Notes: a model not told the origin generated them from the sequence alone. A stretch of DNA of 55,751 bases from Hydrogenophaga intermedia (GCF_000723405.1 NZ_CCAE010000028.1:1-55751); one strand, 5' to 3'; positions 16,828 to 26,290 are shown, counted from the first letter of the stretch. Made by a program: numbers and translations.

Positions 16828-19758
16828 ATGTCCTTGTTTCTATTGCTGTTATTCCCATTCGTGGGTTGCGTGGTCGCGGCGCTGCTGCCGACGAATGCGC
16901 GCAACCTCGAATCGCTGTGGGCCGCGCTGGTGGCCCTGGCGGTGGCCGTGCCCCTGGGCCTGATCTACCCGGAGGTGCGCGACGGCGCGGTGCTGATGGA
17001 GCGCCTGGCCTGGTTGCCCGCCCTGGGCATCGACCTGATCGTGCGCATCGACGGCTTTGCCTGGATGTTCGCCATGCTGGTCAGCGCCATGGGACTGCTG
17101 GTCATCGTCTACGCGCGCTACTACCTCTCGCCCGAGGACCCGGCGGCGCGCTTCTATTCGCTGCTGCTGGGCTTCATGGGCGCCATGCTGGGCGTGGTGC
17201 TGTCGGGCAACCTGGTGCAGCTGGTGGTGTTCTGGGAACTCACCAGCGTCTTCTCCTTCCTGCTGATCGGCTACTGGACGCACCGCAAGGACGCGCGGCG
17301 CGGCGCGCGCATGGCGTTCACCGTCACGGCCACGGGCGGGCTGGCGCTGCTGGCGGGCGTGATGCTGCTGGGGCACATCGTGGGCAGCCTGGAGCTGGAG
17401 GTGGTGCTGGCGGCCGGCGATCGCATCCGCGAACACGCGCTCTACACGCCCGCGCTGGTGCTGATCCTGCTGGGCGCGCTCACCAAGAGCGCGCAGTTCC
17501 CCTTCCACTTCTGGCTGCCGCACGCCATGGCTGCGCCCACGCCGGTGTCGGCCTACCTGCACTCGGCCACCATGGTGAAGGCCGGTGTGTTTCTGCTGGC
17601 GCGGCTGTGGCCGGCGCTGGCGGGCACGCCGGAATGGTTCTGGATCGTTGGCGGCGCCGGCCTGGCCACGCTGCTGCTGGGCGCCTACGCGGCCATGTTC
17701 CAGAACGACCTGAAGGGCCTGCTCGCGTATTCCACCATCAGCCACCTGGGCCTGATCACGCTGTTGCTGGGCCTGAACAGCCCCTTTGCGGCGGTGGCGG
17801 CGGTCTTCCACATGATGAACCACGCGACCTTCAAGGCCTCGCTGTTCATGTCGGTGGGCATCATCGACCACGAGACCGGCACGCGCGACATGCGCCGCCT
17901 GGATGGCCTGTTCCGCTCCATGCCCATCACCGGCACGCTGGCCATCGTGGCCTGCGCGGCCATGGCGGGCGTGCCGCTGCTCAACGGCTTCCTCTCGAAG
18001 GAAATGTTCTTCGCCGAGACGGTGTACGTCAGCGCCAACCCGGTGATCGCCATCGGCCTGCCCGCCCTGGCCACGCTGGCCGGCGTGTTCGCGGTGGTGT
18101 ATTCACTGCGCTTCGGGCACGACGTGTTCTTCGGCGCGCCCCCCGACTGCCCGCGCCAGCCGCACGAGCCGGTGCACTGGATGCGCGTGCCGGTGGAGCT
18201 GCTGGTGCTGGCCTGCATCGTGGTGGGCACGCTGCCGGCCTGGTCGGTCGGGCCGCTGCTGGCCATGGCCGCCACGCCAGTGGTGGGCGGCGAGCTTCCC
18301 GAGTACAGCCTGTCGCTGTGGCACGGCTTCAACACGCCGCTGGTGATGAGCCTGATCGCCACCGGCGGCGGCCTGGTGGCCTATCTGCTGTTCGGCCAAT
18401 GGCTCAAGCGGCGCGCCAGCACGCGCGCGCCAGGCCTGCTGGGGCTGGACGGGCGCGCCGTGTTCGACAGCGCCTTCGTCGCGCTGACCACGCTGGCGCG
18501 CTGGCTGCTGCGCCACCTGGGCACGCGGCGCTTGCAGCCGCAGTTGTTCGCCATGGTGGCGATCGCCGGCCTGGCGGGCGTGGGCGCTGCCCTGGTGGTG
18601 CCACTCAGTTGGGGCGACCGCCCGCGCATTCCTGCCTCGCCGGGCTTCGTGATGTTGTGGGTGGTCGCGGGTGCCTGCGCCATCGGCGCTGCGTGGCAAG
18701 CCAAGTTCCACCGGCTCGCGGCGCTGATCATGCTCAGCGTGGTCGGGCTGGCGCTGTGCATCACCTTCGCCTGGTTCTCGGCGCCCGACCTCGCGCTCAC
18801 CCAGTTGTCGGTGGAGGTGGTGACCACCGTGCTGTTCCTGCTGGGCCTGCGCTGGATGCCCAAGCGCGTGGTGGAAGACGACCCACGTTTCGCGCTGCGC
18901 ACTTTCTGGCGCCGCCGGCGCGACCTGCTCGTCGCGGTGCTGATCGGCGCCGGACTGGCGGCGCTGTCCTACGCCATGCTCACGCGCACCGCGCCGCTGT
19001 CCATCTCGCCCTTCTTCATCGAGAACGCGCTGCCGCAGGGCGGCGGCACCAACATCGTCAACGTGATGCTGGTCGACTTCCGGGCCTTCGACACGCTGGG
19101 CGAGATCACGGTGCTGGGCATCGTGGGCGTCACGGTGTATGCGCTGCTGCGGCGCTTTCGCCCGCCGGTGGAGGTGATCGACCGGCCCGCTCAGCAGCGC
19201 GCGGTGCCGCAGCACATCGAGAGCGACCTGGTGACGCGCGAGGACGGCGACACGCCGCAGCGCTACCTGGAGGTGCCCGCCGTGCTGGTGCGCCTGCTGC
19301 TGCCAGTGGCCGGCGTGTTCGCCTTCCATCTGTTCATGCGCGGCCACAACGAGCCCGGCGGCGGCTTCGTCGCCGGGCTCGTTGTGGCCATCGCCTTCAT
19401 TGCGCAGTACATGGTGAGCGGCACCCGCTGGGTGGAGGACCGCATGCGCCTGCTGCCGCCGCGCTGGATCGCCTTCGGCCTGGCGGTCGCCCTGGCCACG
19501 GGCCTGGGCTCGCTGGTGCTGGGTTACCCCTTCCTCACCACGCACACCGCCCACGTCACTTGGCCGCTGGTGGGCGAGGTGCACATCCCCAGTGCCGCGC
19601 TGTTCGACCTGGGCGTGTTCGCGGTGGTGGTGGGCTCCACGCTCCTGCTGCTCACGGCGATCGCCCACCAGTCCTTGCGCGCGCGCCGCCAGCTCGCCGC
19701 GCAGGACGAAGAGCTGGAAGCACAGGAACAACAACAGCAACGGGAAGGAGCGCGCTGA
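16828..19758 (+). CDS. mrpA: Mrp antiporter fused subunits A and B, second operon
   Basis: 976 aa. Residues 1 to about 800 are MrpA with the same antiporter motifs as the first copy ([47 protein letters not shown]). Residues about 825-950 are a full MrpB domain, including [10 protein letters not shown]. This MrpAB fusion is the six-gene type known as PhaAB in rhizobia. The C-terminus is Gln/Glu-rich. The gene starts the second Mrp operon, 51 bp after the response regulator. A TAGACT hexamer lies 6 nt before the ATG and no ribosome binding site is visible. Confidence 0.94.
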   Translation: MSLFLLLLFPFVGCVVAALLPTNARNLESLWAALVALAVAVPLGLIYPEVRDGAVLMERLAWLPALGIDLIVRIDGFAWMFAMLVSAMGLLVIVYARYYLSPEDPAARFYSLLLGFMGAMLGVVLSGNLVQLVVFWELTSVFSFLLIGYWTHRKDARRGARMAFTVTATGGLALLAGVMLLGHIVGSLELEVVLAAGDRIREHALYTPALVLILLGALTKSAQFPFHFWLPHAMAAPTPVSAYLHSATMVKAGVFLLARLWPALAGTPEWFWIVGGAGLATLLLGAYAAMFQNDLKGLLAYSTISHLGLITLLLGLNSPFAAVAAVFHMMNHATFKASLFMSVGIIDHETGTRDMRRLDGLFRSMPITGTLAIVACAAMAGVPLLNGFLSKEMFFAETVYVSANPVIAIGLPALATLAGVFAVVYSLRFGHDVFFGAPPDCPRQPHEPVHWMRVPVELLVLACIVVGTLPAWSVGPLLAMAATPVVGGELPEYSLSLWHGFNTPLVMSLIATGGGLVAYLLFGQWLKRRASTRAPGLLGLDGRAVFDSAFVALTTLARWLLRHLGTRRLQPQLFAMVAIAGLAGVGAALVVPLSWGDRPRIPASPGFVMLWVVAGACAIGAAWQAKFHRLAALIMLSVVGLALCITFAWFSAPDLALTQLSVEVVTTVLFLLGLRWMPKRVVEDDPRFALRTFWRRRRDLLVAVLIGAGLAALSYAMLTRTAPLSISPFFIENALPQGGGTNIVNVMLVDFRAFDTLGEITVLGIVGVTVYALLRRFRPPVEVIDRPAQQRAVPQHIESDLVTREDGDTPQRYLEVPAVLVRLLLPVAGVFAFHLFMRGHNEPGGGFVAGLVVAIAFIAQYMVSGTRWVEDRMRLLPPRWIAFGLAVALATGLGSLVLGYPFLTTHTAHVTWPLVGEVHIPSAALFDLGVFAVVVGSTLLLLTAIAHQSLRARRQLAAQDEELEAQEQQQQREGAR

Positions 19759-20102
19759 TGGAACTCATCATCTCGATCGCCATTGGCGTGATGACGGGGG
19801 CGGGCGTCTGGCTGCTGCTGCGCCCGCGAACCTTCCAGGTGCTCATCGGCCTGTCGATGCTGTCGTACGCGGTGAACCTGTTCATCTTCAGCGTGGGCAG
19901 CCTGTCGGTGGACGCCGAGCCCATCGTGCGCCCCGGTCTGCCGGCCGACCTTCAGCACTACACCGACCCGCTGCCGCAGTCGCTGGTGCTCACCGCCATC
20001 GTCATCGGTTTCGCCACCACGGCGCTGTTCCTGGTGGTGCTGCTGGCACTGCGAGGCTTGTCCGGTGGCGACCATGTTGACGGCGAGGAAGAGCGTTCAT
20101 GA
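19758..20102 (+). CDS. mrpC: Mrp antiporter subunit C, second operon
   Basis: 114 aa, NuoK-like, three helices, with FQVLIGLSMLSYAVNLFIF and TDPLPQSLVLTAIVIGFA. The ATG shares a base with the mrpAB stop (TGATG), after a GGAAGGAG ribosome binding site. It overlaps mrpD by ATGA. Confidence 0.92.
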   Translation: MELIISIAIGVMTGAGVWLLLRPRTFQVLIGLSMLSYAVNLFIFSVGSLSVDAEPIVRPGLPADLQHYTDPLPQSLVLTAIVIGFATTALFLVVLLALRGLSGGDHVDGEEERS

Positions 20103-21760
20103 CGGCTTTCACCTCGCCTCCCCCTATCGAACACCTGCTGGTGGCGCCGGTGCTGCTGCCGCTCGGCACCGCCGCGCTCATGCTCATGCTGGGCGAAGGC
20201 CGCCGCCGCTCCAAGGCCGTCATCAACACCGCCTCCACCGCGCTGGGGCTGGCACTGGCGATCCTGTTGCTGATGCGCGTGCAGGCCGGTGGCACCGCGG
20301 CCTTCGGCATCTACCTGCCGGGCAACTGGCCGGTGCCGTACGGCATCGTGCTGGTGGCCGACCCGCTGGCCGCCTTCATGGCGGTGCTGGCGGGCGCGGT
20401 GGGCCTGGCCGCGCTGCTCTACGCGCTGGCGCGCTGGCAGCACGCGGGCGTGTACTTCCACGTGTTGTTCCAGCTGCAGCTCATGGGCCTGTACGGCGCC
20501 TTCCTCACCGGCGACCTGTTCAATCTCTTCGTGTTCTTCGAGGTGCTGTTGGCCGCCAGCTACGGCCTGCTGCTGCACGGCGGCGGCATCGCGCGCGTGC
20601 GCGCGGGCCTGCACTACATCGCCATCAACCTGTTCGCCTCGCTGCTGTTCCTCATCGGCGTGGCTCTGCTGTATGGCGTCACGGGCACGCTCAACATGGC
20701 CGACATCGCGGACAAGCTGCTCCTGGTGGCCGAACGCGACCGCGGCCTGCTGCACGCCGGCGCGGCCATCCTGGCCATCGCCTTCCTGGCCAAGGCCGCG
20801 CTGTGGCCGCTCAACTTCTGGCTTCCACCCGCCTATGGCGCGGCCAGCGCGCCCGCAGCCGCCGTCTTCGCCATCCTCACCAAAGTGGGGGTCTACGCCA
20901 TCCTGCGCCTGTGGACGCTGTGCTTTCCGGCGGAGGCGGGCAGTTCGGCCGGCTTCGGCGGCACGGCGCTGATCTGGGGCGGCCTGGCCACGCTGGCCTT
21001 TGGCGCCATCGGCATGCTGGCCTCGCAACAGCTCAACCGGCTGGCGGGCTACAGCGTGATCGCGTCATCGGGCACGCTGATCGCGGCCATCGGCTTCGAC
21101 GCCCCCGCGCTCAGCGGCGGCGCGCTGTTCTACCTGGCCAGTTCCACGCTGGCGGGTTGTGCCTTGTACCTGCTGGTGGAGTTGCTGGAACGCGCGCGCG
21201 AGGTGCAGGAGGGCCCCGAAGACCTGGACGATGGCCGCGACGGCCTGCCGGCCTTCCTGGACGCCGCGCCACCGCAAGGCATCAACCTCGACGACAACGA
21301 AGAAGAGCTGATCGGCCGCGCCATTCCCGCCGCGCTTGCCTTCCTGGGCGTGGCCTTCACCCTGTGCGCCATGGTCATCGCGGGCCTGCCACCGTTCTCC
21401 GGCTTCGTGAGCAAGCTGGCCATGCTCGGCGCGCTGATCGAGGTGCGCAGCACGGCCGCATGGACCTTGTTCGCGCTGGTGATCGCCTCCGGCCTGTTCG
21501 CTGCCATCTCGCTCATGCGCGTGGGCATGCGCCACTTCTGGACCACGCAGGACCGGCCCGCGCCGCGCCTGCGCGTGGCCGAAACCCTGCCCATCGCCGC
21601 GTTGCTGCTGGCTTCGTTGCTCATGGTGAGCCAGGCCGAGACCGTACTGGGCTACACCCGTGCCACGGCCAACGCGCTGCACGAGCCGCAGCGCTACATC
21701 GACGCGGTGCGCGGCGCGATGACCGTGCCGCATCCGATGGCGCGGGAGGGCACGCCATGA
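20099..21760 (+). CDS. mrpD: Mrp antiporter subunit D, second operon
   Basis: 553 aa, a NuoM/NuoN-like polytopic subunit. The conserved membrane motifs are LFVFFEVLLAASYGLLL and FLAKAALWPLNFWLP. A polar insertion of about 40 residues (near 365-405, rich in Asp and Glu) interrupts the membrane core and is absent from the first operon's MrpD. It may be a cytoplasmic or periplasmic loop specific to this six-gene type. Confidence 0.93.
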   Translation: MTAFTSPPPIEHLLVAPVLLPLGTAALMLMLGEGRRRSKAVINTASTALGLALAILLLMRVQAGGTAAFGIYLPGNWPVPYGIVLVADPLAAFMAVLAGAVGLAALLYALARWQHAGVYFHVLFQLQLMGLYGAFLTGDLFNLFVFFEVLLAASYGLLLHGGGIARVRAGLHYIAINLFASLLFLIGVALLYGVTGTLNMADIADKLLLVAERDRGLLHAGAAILAIAFLAKAALWPLNFWLPPAYGAASAPAAAVFAILTKVGVYAILRLWTLCFPAEAGSSAGFGGTALIWGGLATLAFGAIGMLASQQLNRLAGYSVIASSGTLIAAIGFDAPALSGGALFYLASSTLAGCALYLLVELLERAREVQEGPEDLDDGRDGLPAFLDAAPPQGINLDDNEEELIGRAIPAALAFLGVAFTLCAMVIAGLPPFSGFVSKLAMLGALIEVRSTAAWTLFALVIASGLFAAISLMRVGMRHFWTTQDRPAPRLRVAETLPIAALLLASLLMVSQAETVLGYTRATANALHEPQRYIDAVRGAMTVPHPMAREGTP

Positions 21761-22305
21761 AACGCAACACCGACGTGCCTTCGCCTGCGGCTCCGGAGCG
21801 AGCGCCTTCGGGCGGCCGGGCGGCGCTCCTGCCGTCCCCCTGGCTGTCGCTGGGCCTGTTCGGCGGCTGGCTGCTGCTCACGCGCAGCATGAGCGCGGGC
21901 CAGATCCTGCTGGGCCTGCTGGTGGCGGTGGTGGTGCCGCTGCTGATGGCGCCGCTGCGCCCCACACCGGGACCGCTGCGCCACTGGGGCACGCTCGTCC
22001 GCCTGATCCTTCGCGTGGGCCGCGACGTGGTGTGGTCGGCCATCGACGTGGCCATCGGCGTGGTGCGCTCGCGCCGCGAGCCGCCGCGCGGCAGCTTTGT
22101 GGTGGTGCCGCTGGACCTGCGCAACGTGCACGGGCTGGCAGCCCTGTCGATGATCACCGCGGTGATTCCCGGTACCGTGTGGTGCGAACTCGCGCCTGAC
22201 TGCGCCGCACTGCTGGTGCACGTGTTCGACCTGGAAGACGAGGCGGCTTTCATCGCCCACTTCAAGGCCGACTACGAATTGCCCCTGAAGGAGGTTTTCG
22301 GATGA
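21757..22305 (+). CDS. mrpE: Mrp antiporter subunit E, second operon
   Basis: 182 aa, full length for the family. Two hydrophobic segments (about 28-65) precede the conserved domain with VVPLDLRNVHGLAALSMIT, PGTVWCEL and LLVHVFDLEDEA. An N-terminal Pro/Ala-rich stretch of about 25 residues is unusual. It overlaps mrpD and mrpF by ATGA. Confidence 0.9.
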   Translation: MKRNTDVPSPAAPERAPSGGRAALLPSPWLSLGLFGGWLLLTRSMSAGQILLGLLVAVVVPLLMAPLRPTPGPLRHWGTLVRLILRVGRDVVWSAIDVAIGVVRSRREPPRGSFVVVPLDLRNVHGLAALSMITAVIPGTVWCELAPDCAALLVHVFDLEDEAAFIAHFKADYELPLKEVFG

Positions 22306-22580
22306 GTTCGTTCCTGATGGTGTCGATCACCGTGACGATGGTGATGTACATGCTGGCCATGGGCCTGGGCCTGATGCGGCTGTTGCGCGGCCCCAGCGCG
22401 CAGGACCGCGTGCTGGCGGTCGACTTTCTCTACGTGGTGGGCATGCTGGTGATGCTGGTGCTGGCCATCCGCTACGACAGCGACATGTACTTCGAAGGCG
22501 CACTGCTGATGGTGCTGTTCGGCTTTGTCGGCTCGGTGGCGCTGGCCAAGTTCCTGCTGCGCGGCGAGGTGATCGAATGA
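22302..22580 (+). CDS. mrpF: Mrp antiporter subunit F, second operon
   Basis: 92 aa, three helices, with the family motif LLRGPSAQDRVLAVDFLY. Overlaps at both ends by four bases indicate translational coupling with mrpE and mrpG. Confidence 0.92.
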   Translation: MSSFLMVSITVTMVMYMLAMGLGLMRLLRGPSAQDRVLAVDFLYVVGMLVMLVLAIRYDSDMYFEGALLMVLFGFVGSVALAKFLLRGEVIE

Positions 22581-22924
22581 GCATGCCTCCCTGGACCGAA
22601 ATCGCCGTGGCCACGCTGCTTCTGGCCAGCGGCGTGGTGGTGCTGGTGGCCGCGCTGGGGCTGTGGCGCCTGCCCGATTTCTTCTTGCGCATGCACGCGC
22701 CGGCGCTGGCGTCCACGCTGGGTGCCTGGATCGTCACCCTGGCCTCGATCGTTCACTTCACCTCTCACACCGAGGAAGGCGCACTGGCCCTGCACGTGTG
22801 GCTGATCATCATCGTGCTGTCCATCACCGCCCCGGTCACCACCATCGTGCTGGCGCGCGCGGCGCTGTTCCGCCGCCGCCAGGCGGGCGACCCACTGCCT
22901 CCCCCACTGGCGGGACGGCGCTGA
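22577..22924 (+). CDS. mrpG: Mrp antiporter subunit G, second operon
   Basis: 115 aa, normal length, three helices and the motif LWRLPDFFLRMHAPALAST. It lacks the UspA-like extension found on the first operon's MrpG. It is the last gene of the second operon. Confidence 0.92.
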   Translation: MSMPPWTEIAVATLLLASGVVVLVAALGLWRLPDFFLRMHAPALASTLGAWIVTLASIVHFTSHTEEGALALHVWLIIIVLSITAPVTTIVLARAALFRRRQAGDPLPPPLAGRR

Positions 22925-22960
22925 ACGAATACGCCCGGCTTCAGCGCAGAATCCGAACCC

Positions 22961-23521
22961 ATGCCACTCGACCACCCCGATGACACCCCCCAGCGCCTGG
23001 CGCTGGGCTCGGGGCTGGACGCCCTGCCCACCGAGCTGCACCGCCTGGTGCTGACGCTGAACCTGGCCGACGCCAGCGGCGAGGGCCTGGCCCGCTGCGT
23101 GGAGGACCTGCTGCACCTGTCGGACAACACCATCCGCGTGGAGCAGCTCACCGCCGGCGTCTACTTCGCCTTCAACGGCCTGGACCGCGACCCGCGCCAG
23201 GTGCACACCATCCCCGAATGCCGCGACATGCTGCGCGCCCTGCACGAGCGCTGGCCGTACTGGCTGCACTTCCTGGCGCCCGTGCCCGAACTGTGGACGG
23301 TGCTGCTGCTGTGCCTGCTGCCCCTGGGCCCGGGCGTGCGCCTGCCCAACGGCCGCATCGGGCACGAACTGGACCGCAAGGCGCTGAAGAACCTGATGCT
23401 GGACCTGACCATTGCGCTCAACGACCTGCACGAGCAGCACAAGGTGCCGCTGGCGAATCGGCAGCGGATCTTCAAGGCGGCGATGCAGGCGATCGAGCAG
23501 GCGACCGGATCGCGGGTGTAG
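22961..23521 (+). CDS. Conserved-looking hypothetical protein
   Basis: 186 aa, not recognised. It is soluble overall, with one hydrophobic stretch near 115-130 (WTVLLLCLLPLGPGV). The C-terminal half is rich in Leu, Lys and Arg and looks helical. Codon use matches its neighbours and the frame is clean, so it is very probably a gene. It follows mrpG2 by 36 bp on the same strand and may be co-transcribed. However, a CAGAAT hexamer 8 nt before the ATG suggests its own promoter. Confidence 0.7.
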   Translation: MPLDHPDDTPQRLALGSGLDALPTELHRLVLTLNLADASGEGLARCVEDLLHLSDNTIRVEQLTAGVYFAFNGLDRDPRQVHTIPECRDMLRALHERWPYWLHFLAPVPELWTVLLLCLLPLGPGVRLPNGRIGHELDRKALKNLMLDLTIALNDLHEQHKVPLANRQRIFKAAMQAIEQATGSRV

Positions 23522-23656
23522 CACCTGCCGGCCGCAGGCCTTGCCCATTGGGCCTAGTGAGCGCCGCTTAGGCTCTTGCATGCAGGACGATTGGCAGAAG
23601 CGGAAGTTGTTTGGTGATGCAAGTATGGGCGTTCCGTTGCCATCCGCGAGATCGCC

Positions 23657-25786
23657 ATGCGCCGCACCCGATCGCTTCCTCAACTGCCTTCCATGGCCCC
23701 CCGCCAGGAAGCACCACAACCCACACACCGAGGCGAGGCCTCAGGCGGTGATCCCTCCGGGCCTGTGACGGTGACGCGCGATCCGCCCAAGGCCCGCGCC
23801 ACCTCCACTCTGTACACCCGGCGGGGTGATCGAGACAAGGGCAGTGCGGGCAGGCCGCCAGAGCGGGACAGAGCGTCCAACAGCCAGCCTCGCTACACCC
23901 CCAAGTCACTCGAATCGATCAAGCAGCGCAATCAGCAAGGCAGTCAAGCCTTCTCAGAGAAAGACCCCTGGTTGGCGCAATCGCTTCGGCTGACCAACGC
24001 CGAACTGGATCTGAGCCGCTGCAAGCCCACGTTGCTGGCGACGGTTTCGCCGGCATTGATGAAATCCCTCTGCGTGGTTGCCGCCATCGAAAAGCGGCCG
24101 ATCACCTCGCTGAAGTTGCCCGCGACCACGAAGGCCCTGCCTGCATTCGTGAAGGCGATGGGTGATCTCCAGAGCATTCAGATCCGTACTCGCGACGGCA
24201 AATGGAGGGAGGTGCCGATTCCGTCCGCGAGGAACACCGATGCCGCCGCCGGCAGCCATTCGTTCGAACCGATCGATTCCGGCACCTACATCAACAAGGC
24301 CTCCCACTCATCGTCCCTCAGGACGGTGAGACTCAATGGCATTGTCGCCTCCGATGGTGCCAACGGCAGCCTCGCCTGCGACGAGTTGAGCAAGTTCTGG
24401 ATTCACCAGCGGCGACAGCCGCGGGGCACAGACAGCTTCAGCTATGCCCATTTGAGCTCGCCCGACTTTCTCGCGCTCAATCGCTACTGGATTACCGAGC
24501 TGGCGACCTTCGGCTATTGCTCTCACCATGTCGTCGCCGACGAGATCATGGGTGGTTGGCTGGAGGCCAGGTTTTCAGAGATGCCATCTCAAGGAGTGGT
24601 CCGGCACTACAGTCTGCAAATTGCCGACCACGCCATGGCACTGGAACTCAGACTCTGGGCGCCATCCGACGCCAGCGGCATAACCCATTTCCGGGTGTCC
24701 TTCTACGACCCGAACGGCACAGCACAACACCAGAACCGGTGGACAACGTCGGCGGAACTCATGCGTCAGTGGACACTGGATGTGTTTCGAACGCCGGATG
24801 GCGAGTCTTTGTGGAAGGCCTATCTGCCCGACGAACAGTCCGGCGACAAAGTCATGCTGTTGTCAGAGGTTCCGGCGCAGCCGGGCGCGCCGTCCGGATC
24901 CCCCATTGACGCTCCGGTGTCGTTGATGATGCCGACCAACACCGCGTGTGGCGCATCCGCCATCGGCCTGCTCTATCGAGCCAATGATTTGGCCAACTGG
25001 CGGGTCCAGTTGTGCAGGGTTCGGGAAGAACAAGGACTGAACGCGGCCCTGGACATCATGTTCGCGCGAACCAATTCGGTCGACGCATACCTCCGCTACA
25101 ACCGGACCATGGCGACGACAAGGGCCGTCGTTCAACTGCTGCATGAATGGGGGCTCACGCCAGGCGCCATCTGTCATCAACTGCTGCTGGGCCTGGCTTG
25201 CGTGGGCAGGCCCAGTTCGACAGCTCACGCGTCTGAAGCGCTGATGCAATCGCCCCTTACGCCCGGGCGCCACTCCCTCCACGCGTGGTGTGAGCACGTG
25301 TTGCTGATCAAGCAGATCTGCGGCCGATCACCGACGCCGGACGAGGTGGCGATTCTCCTCATGCCCCATCGCTTGCAAGCTTCGGATCGTCCAGAGGAAA
25401 CCCACCAGTCGCCCAATGACGCGTGGGAGGCTGTGAAGAAAAGTGCACATGCAGCCGACTTACGCGCCGAAGTCTGGGTCCTGCCCGAGGGGATCGACAT
25501 GGAACAAGGGTTGATTTACCCACCGTTCTATTCGGCACTGGCTCAATACGACGTCAAGCACATGGCGTATCTGACGGATGCCCTGGAGATGTTGCTTCAA
25601 CAGAGGCTCATCCTGCCCGACCATGTGCCCGGCCTGCTGACGGTGCAGGTTCAGATGCCCGATGGCACGGCCATCGATCTGCGCGAGCAACTGGGAGATG
25701 ACGAAGACGCTGCGCCAGGCCTCGAGGCGTTCCAGCACCTCTGCGATCGCCTGTCACAGACGGCCCAGTCCATTTCGTCCATCTGA
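23657..25786 (+). CDS. Large protein with ShET2/EspL-like cysteine protease features
   Basis: 709 aa. Residues 1-100 are polar, rich in Arg, Pro, Ser and Gln and apparently disordered. From about 220 there is a candidate catalytic region: VRLNG (225-229) followed by Cys241 in GSLACDELSKFW, His325 in IADHAMALELRLW, and Asp351 in SFYDPNGT. The order, the H-x-M-A-L and Y-D-P-N-x-T contexts, and the Cys-to-His distance of 84 residues resemble EspL/OspD3-type ShET2 effector proteases. As I recall, the EspL triad is Cys47, His131 and Asp153. The C-terminal 270 residues are not recognised, and ankyrin repeats are not evident. Base composition looks less GC-rich than the flanking genes. No type III secretion genes are in the window. 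ATG 23657 is followed by a second in-frame ATG at 23693. Confidence 0.6.
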   Translation: MRRTRSLPQLPSMAPRQEAPQPTHRGEASGGDPSGPVTVTRDPPKARATSTLYTRRGDRDKGSAGRPPERDRASNSQPRYTPKSLESIKQRNQQGSQAFSEKDPWLAQSLRLTNAELDLSRCKPTLLATVSPALMKSLCVVAAIEKRPITSLKLPATTKALPAFVKAMGDLQSIQIRTRDGKWREVPIPSARNTDAAAGSHSFEPIDSGTYINKASHSSSLRTVRLNGIVASDGANGSLACDELSKFWIHQRRQPRGTDSFSYAHLSSPDFLALNRYWITELATFGYCSHHVVADEIMGGWLEARFSEMPSQGVVRHYSLQIADHAMALELRLWAPSDASGITHFRVSFYDPNGTAQHQNRWTTSAELMRQWTLDVFRTPDGESLWKAYLPDEQSGDKVMLLSEVPAQPGAPSGSPIDAPVSLMMPTNTACGASAIGLLYRANDLANWRVQLCRVREEQGLNAALDIMFARTNSVDAYLRYNRTMATTRAVVQLLHEWGLTPGAICHQLLLGLACVGRPSSTAHASEALMQSPLTPGRHSLHAWCEHVLLIKQICGRSPTPDEVAILLMPHRLQASDRPEETHQSPNDAWEAVKKSAHAADLRAEVWVLPEGIDMEQGLIYPPFYSALAQYDVKHMAYLTDALEMLLQQRLILPDHVPGLLTVQVQMPDGTAIDLREQLGDDEDAAPGLEAFQHLCDRLSQTAQSISSI

Positions 25787-25825
25787 AGAATCGGCGAGTC
25801 GCCCAGGGCGCGGGCATCAGCGGGA

Positions 25826-26290
25826 CTATGCAACGCCATCCAGCGGGAGGTCGAAGTGCATCACGTCCTCGCGCACGCCCAGCTTGGTGTACAGCGCGAT
25901 CGCGGGTTCGTCGCCATAGTCGGCCTGCACATAGACCACCCAGGCCCCGCGCTCGCGCGCGATGGCGCGCAGGTGGTCAATGAGCCGTGTGGCGATGCCC
26001 TGGCGGCGGTGCGATTCGGCCACGGCCAGGTCGTACAGGTAGACCTCGCGGCGGCGGCTTTCGAGCTTGTCGAGTTCGTAGGCCACGAGGCCACCAACCA
26101 CTGCCTCCCCATCCCGCGCCGCGAGGGCGATCACGTTCGGGCGGCCCAGGGTCTCGCGCGCCCAGGCCTCGTCGGGCGGCGCGCCTTCATAGGTATCGGC
26201 GTCGTCGAAGGCCACGGCGAACATCGCGTTCAGGCGCAGCAGCAGGGCGTGGTCGTCGGGGCCGAGGCGGTGCAGGGTGATGTGGGTCAT
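25826..26290 (-). CDS. GNAT acetyltransferase resembling aminoglycoside AAC(3)-I
   Basis: 154 aa, the size of AAC(3)-I enzymes. The GNAT acetyl-CoA loop is RRQGIA (95-100). Several stretches match what I know of gentamicin acetyltransferase AAC(3)-I almost word for word: IALAARDGEAVVGGLVAY, YDLAVAESHRRQGIATRLI, and VVYVQADYGDEPAIALYTKL. The order and spacing also agree. The family moves an acetyl group from acetyl-CoA to the 3-amino group of gentamicin-type drugs. The N-terminal 50 residues differ more. It lies in the chromosome with no integron features nearby, so it may be an intrinsic homologue. Activity must be tested. Confidence 0.82.
   Translation of the reverse strand: MTHITLHRLGPDDHALLLRLNAMFAVAFDDADTYEGAPPDEAWARETLGRPNVIALAARDGEAVVGGLVAYELDKLESRRREVYLYDLAVAESHRRQGIATRLIDHLRAIARERGAWVVYVQADYGDEPAIALYTKLGVREDVMHFDLPLDGVA

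Noticed and set aside
16533..19757. Long plus-strand frame overlapping the response regulator and mrpAB genes, in the phase used downstream by mrpC
   Set aside because: Up to the mrpC ATG at 19758 it is a shadow in a wrong phase; the mrpAB and regulator frames carry all conserved motifs.
23575..23623. CTTGCAT and ATGCAAG inverted repeat before the EspL-like gene
   Set aside because: Short arms 35 bp apart, no other promoter feature; could easily be chance.
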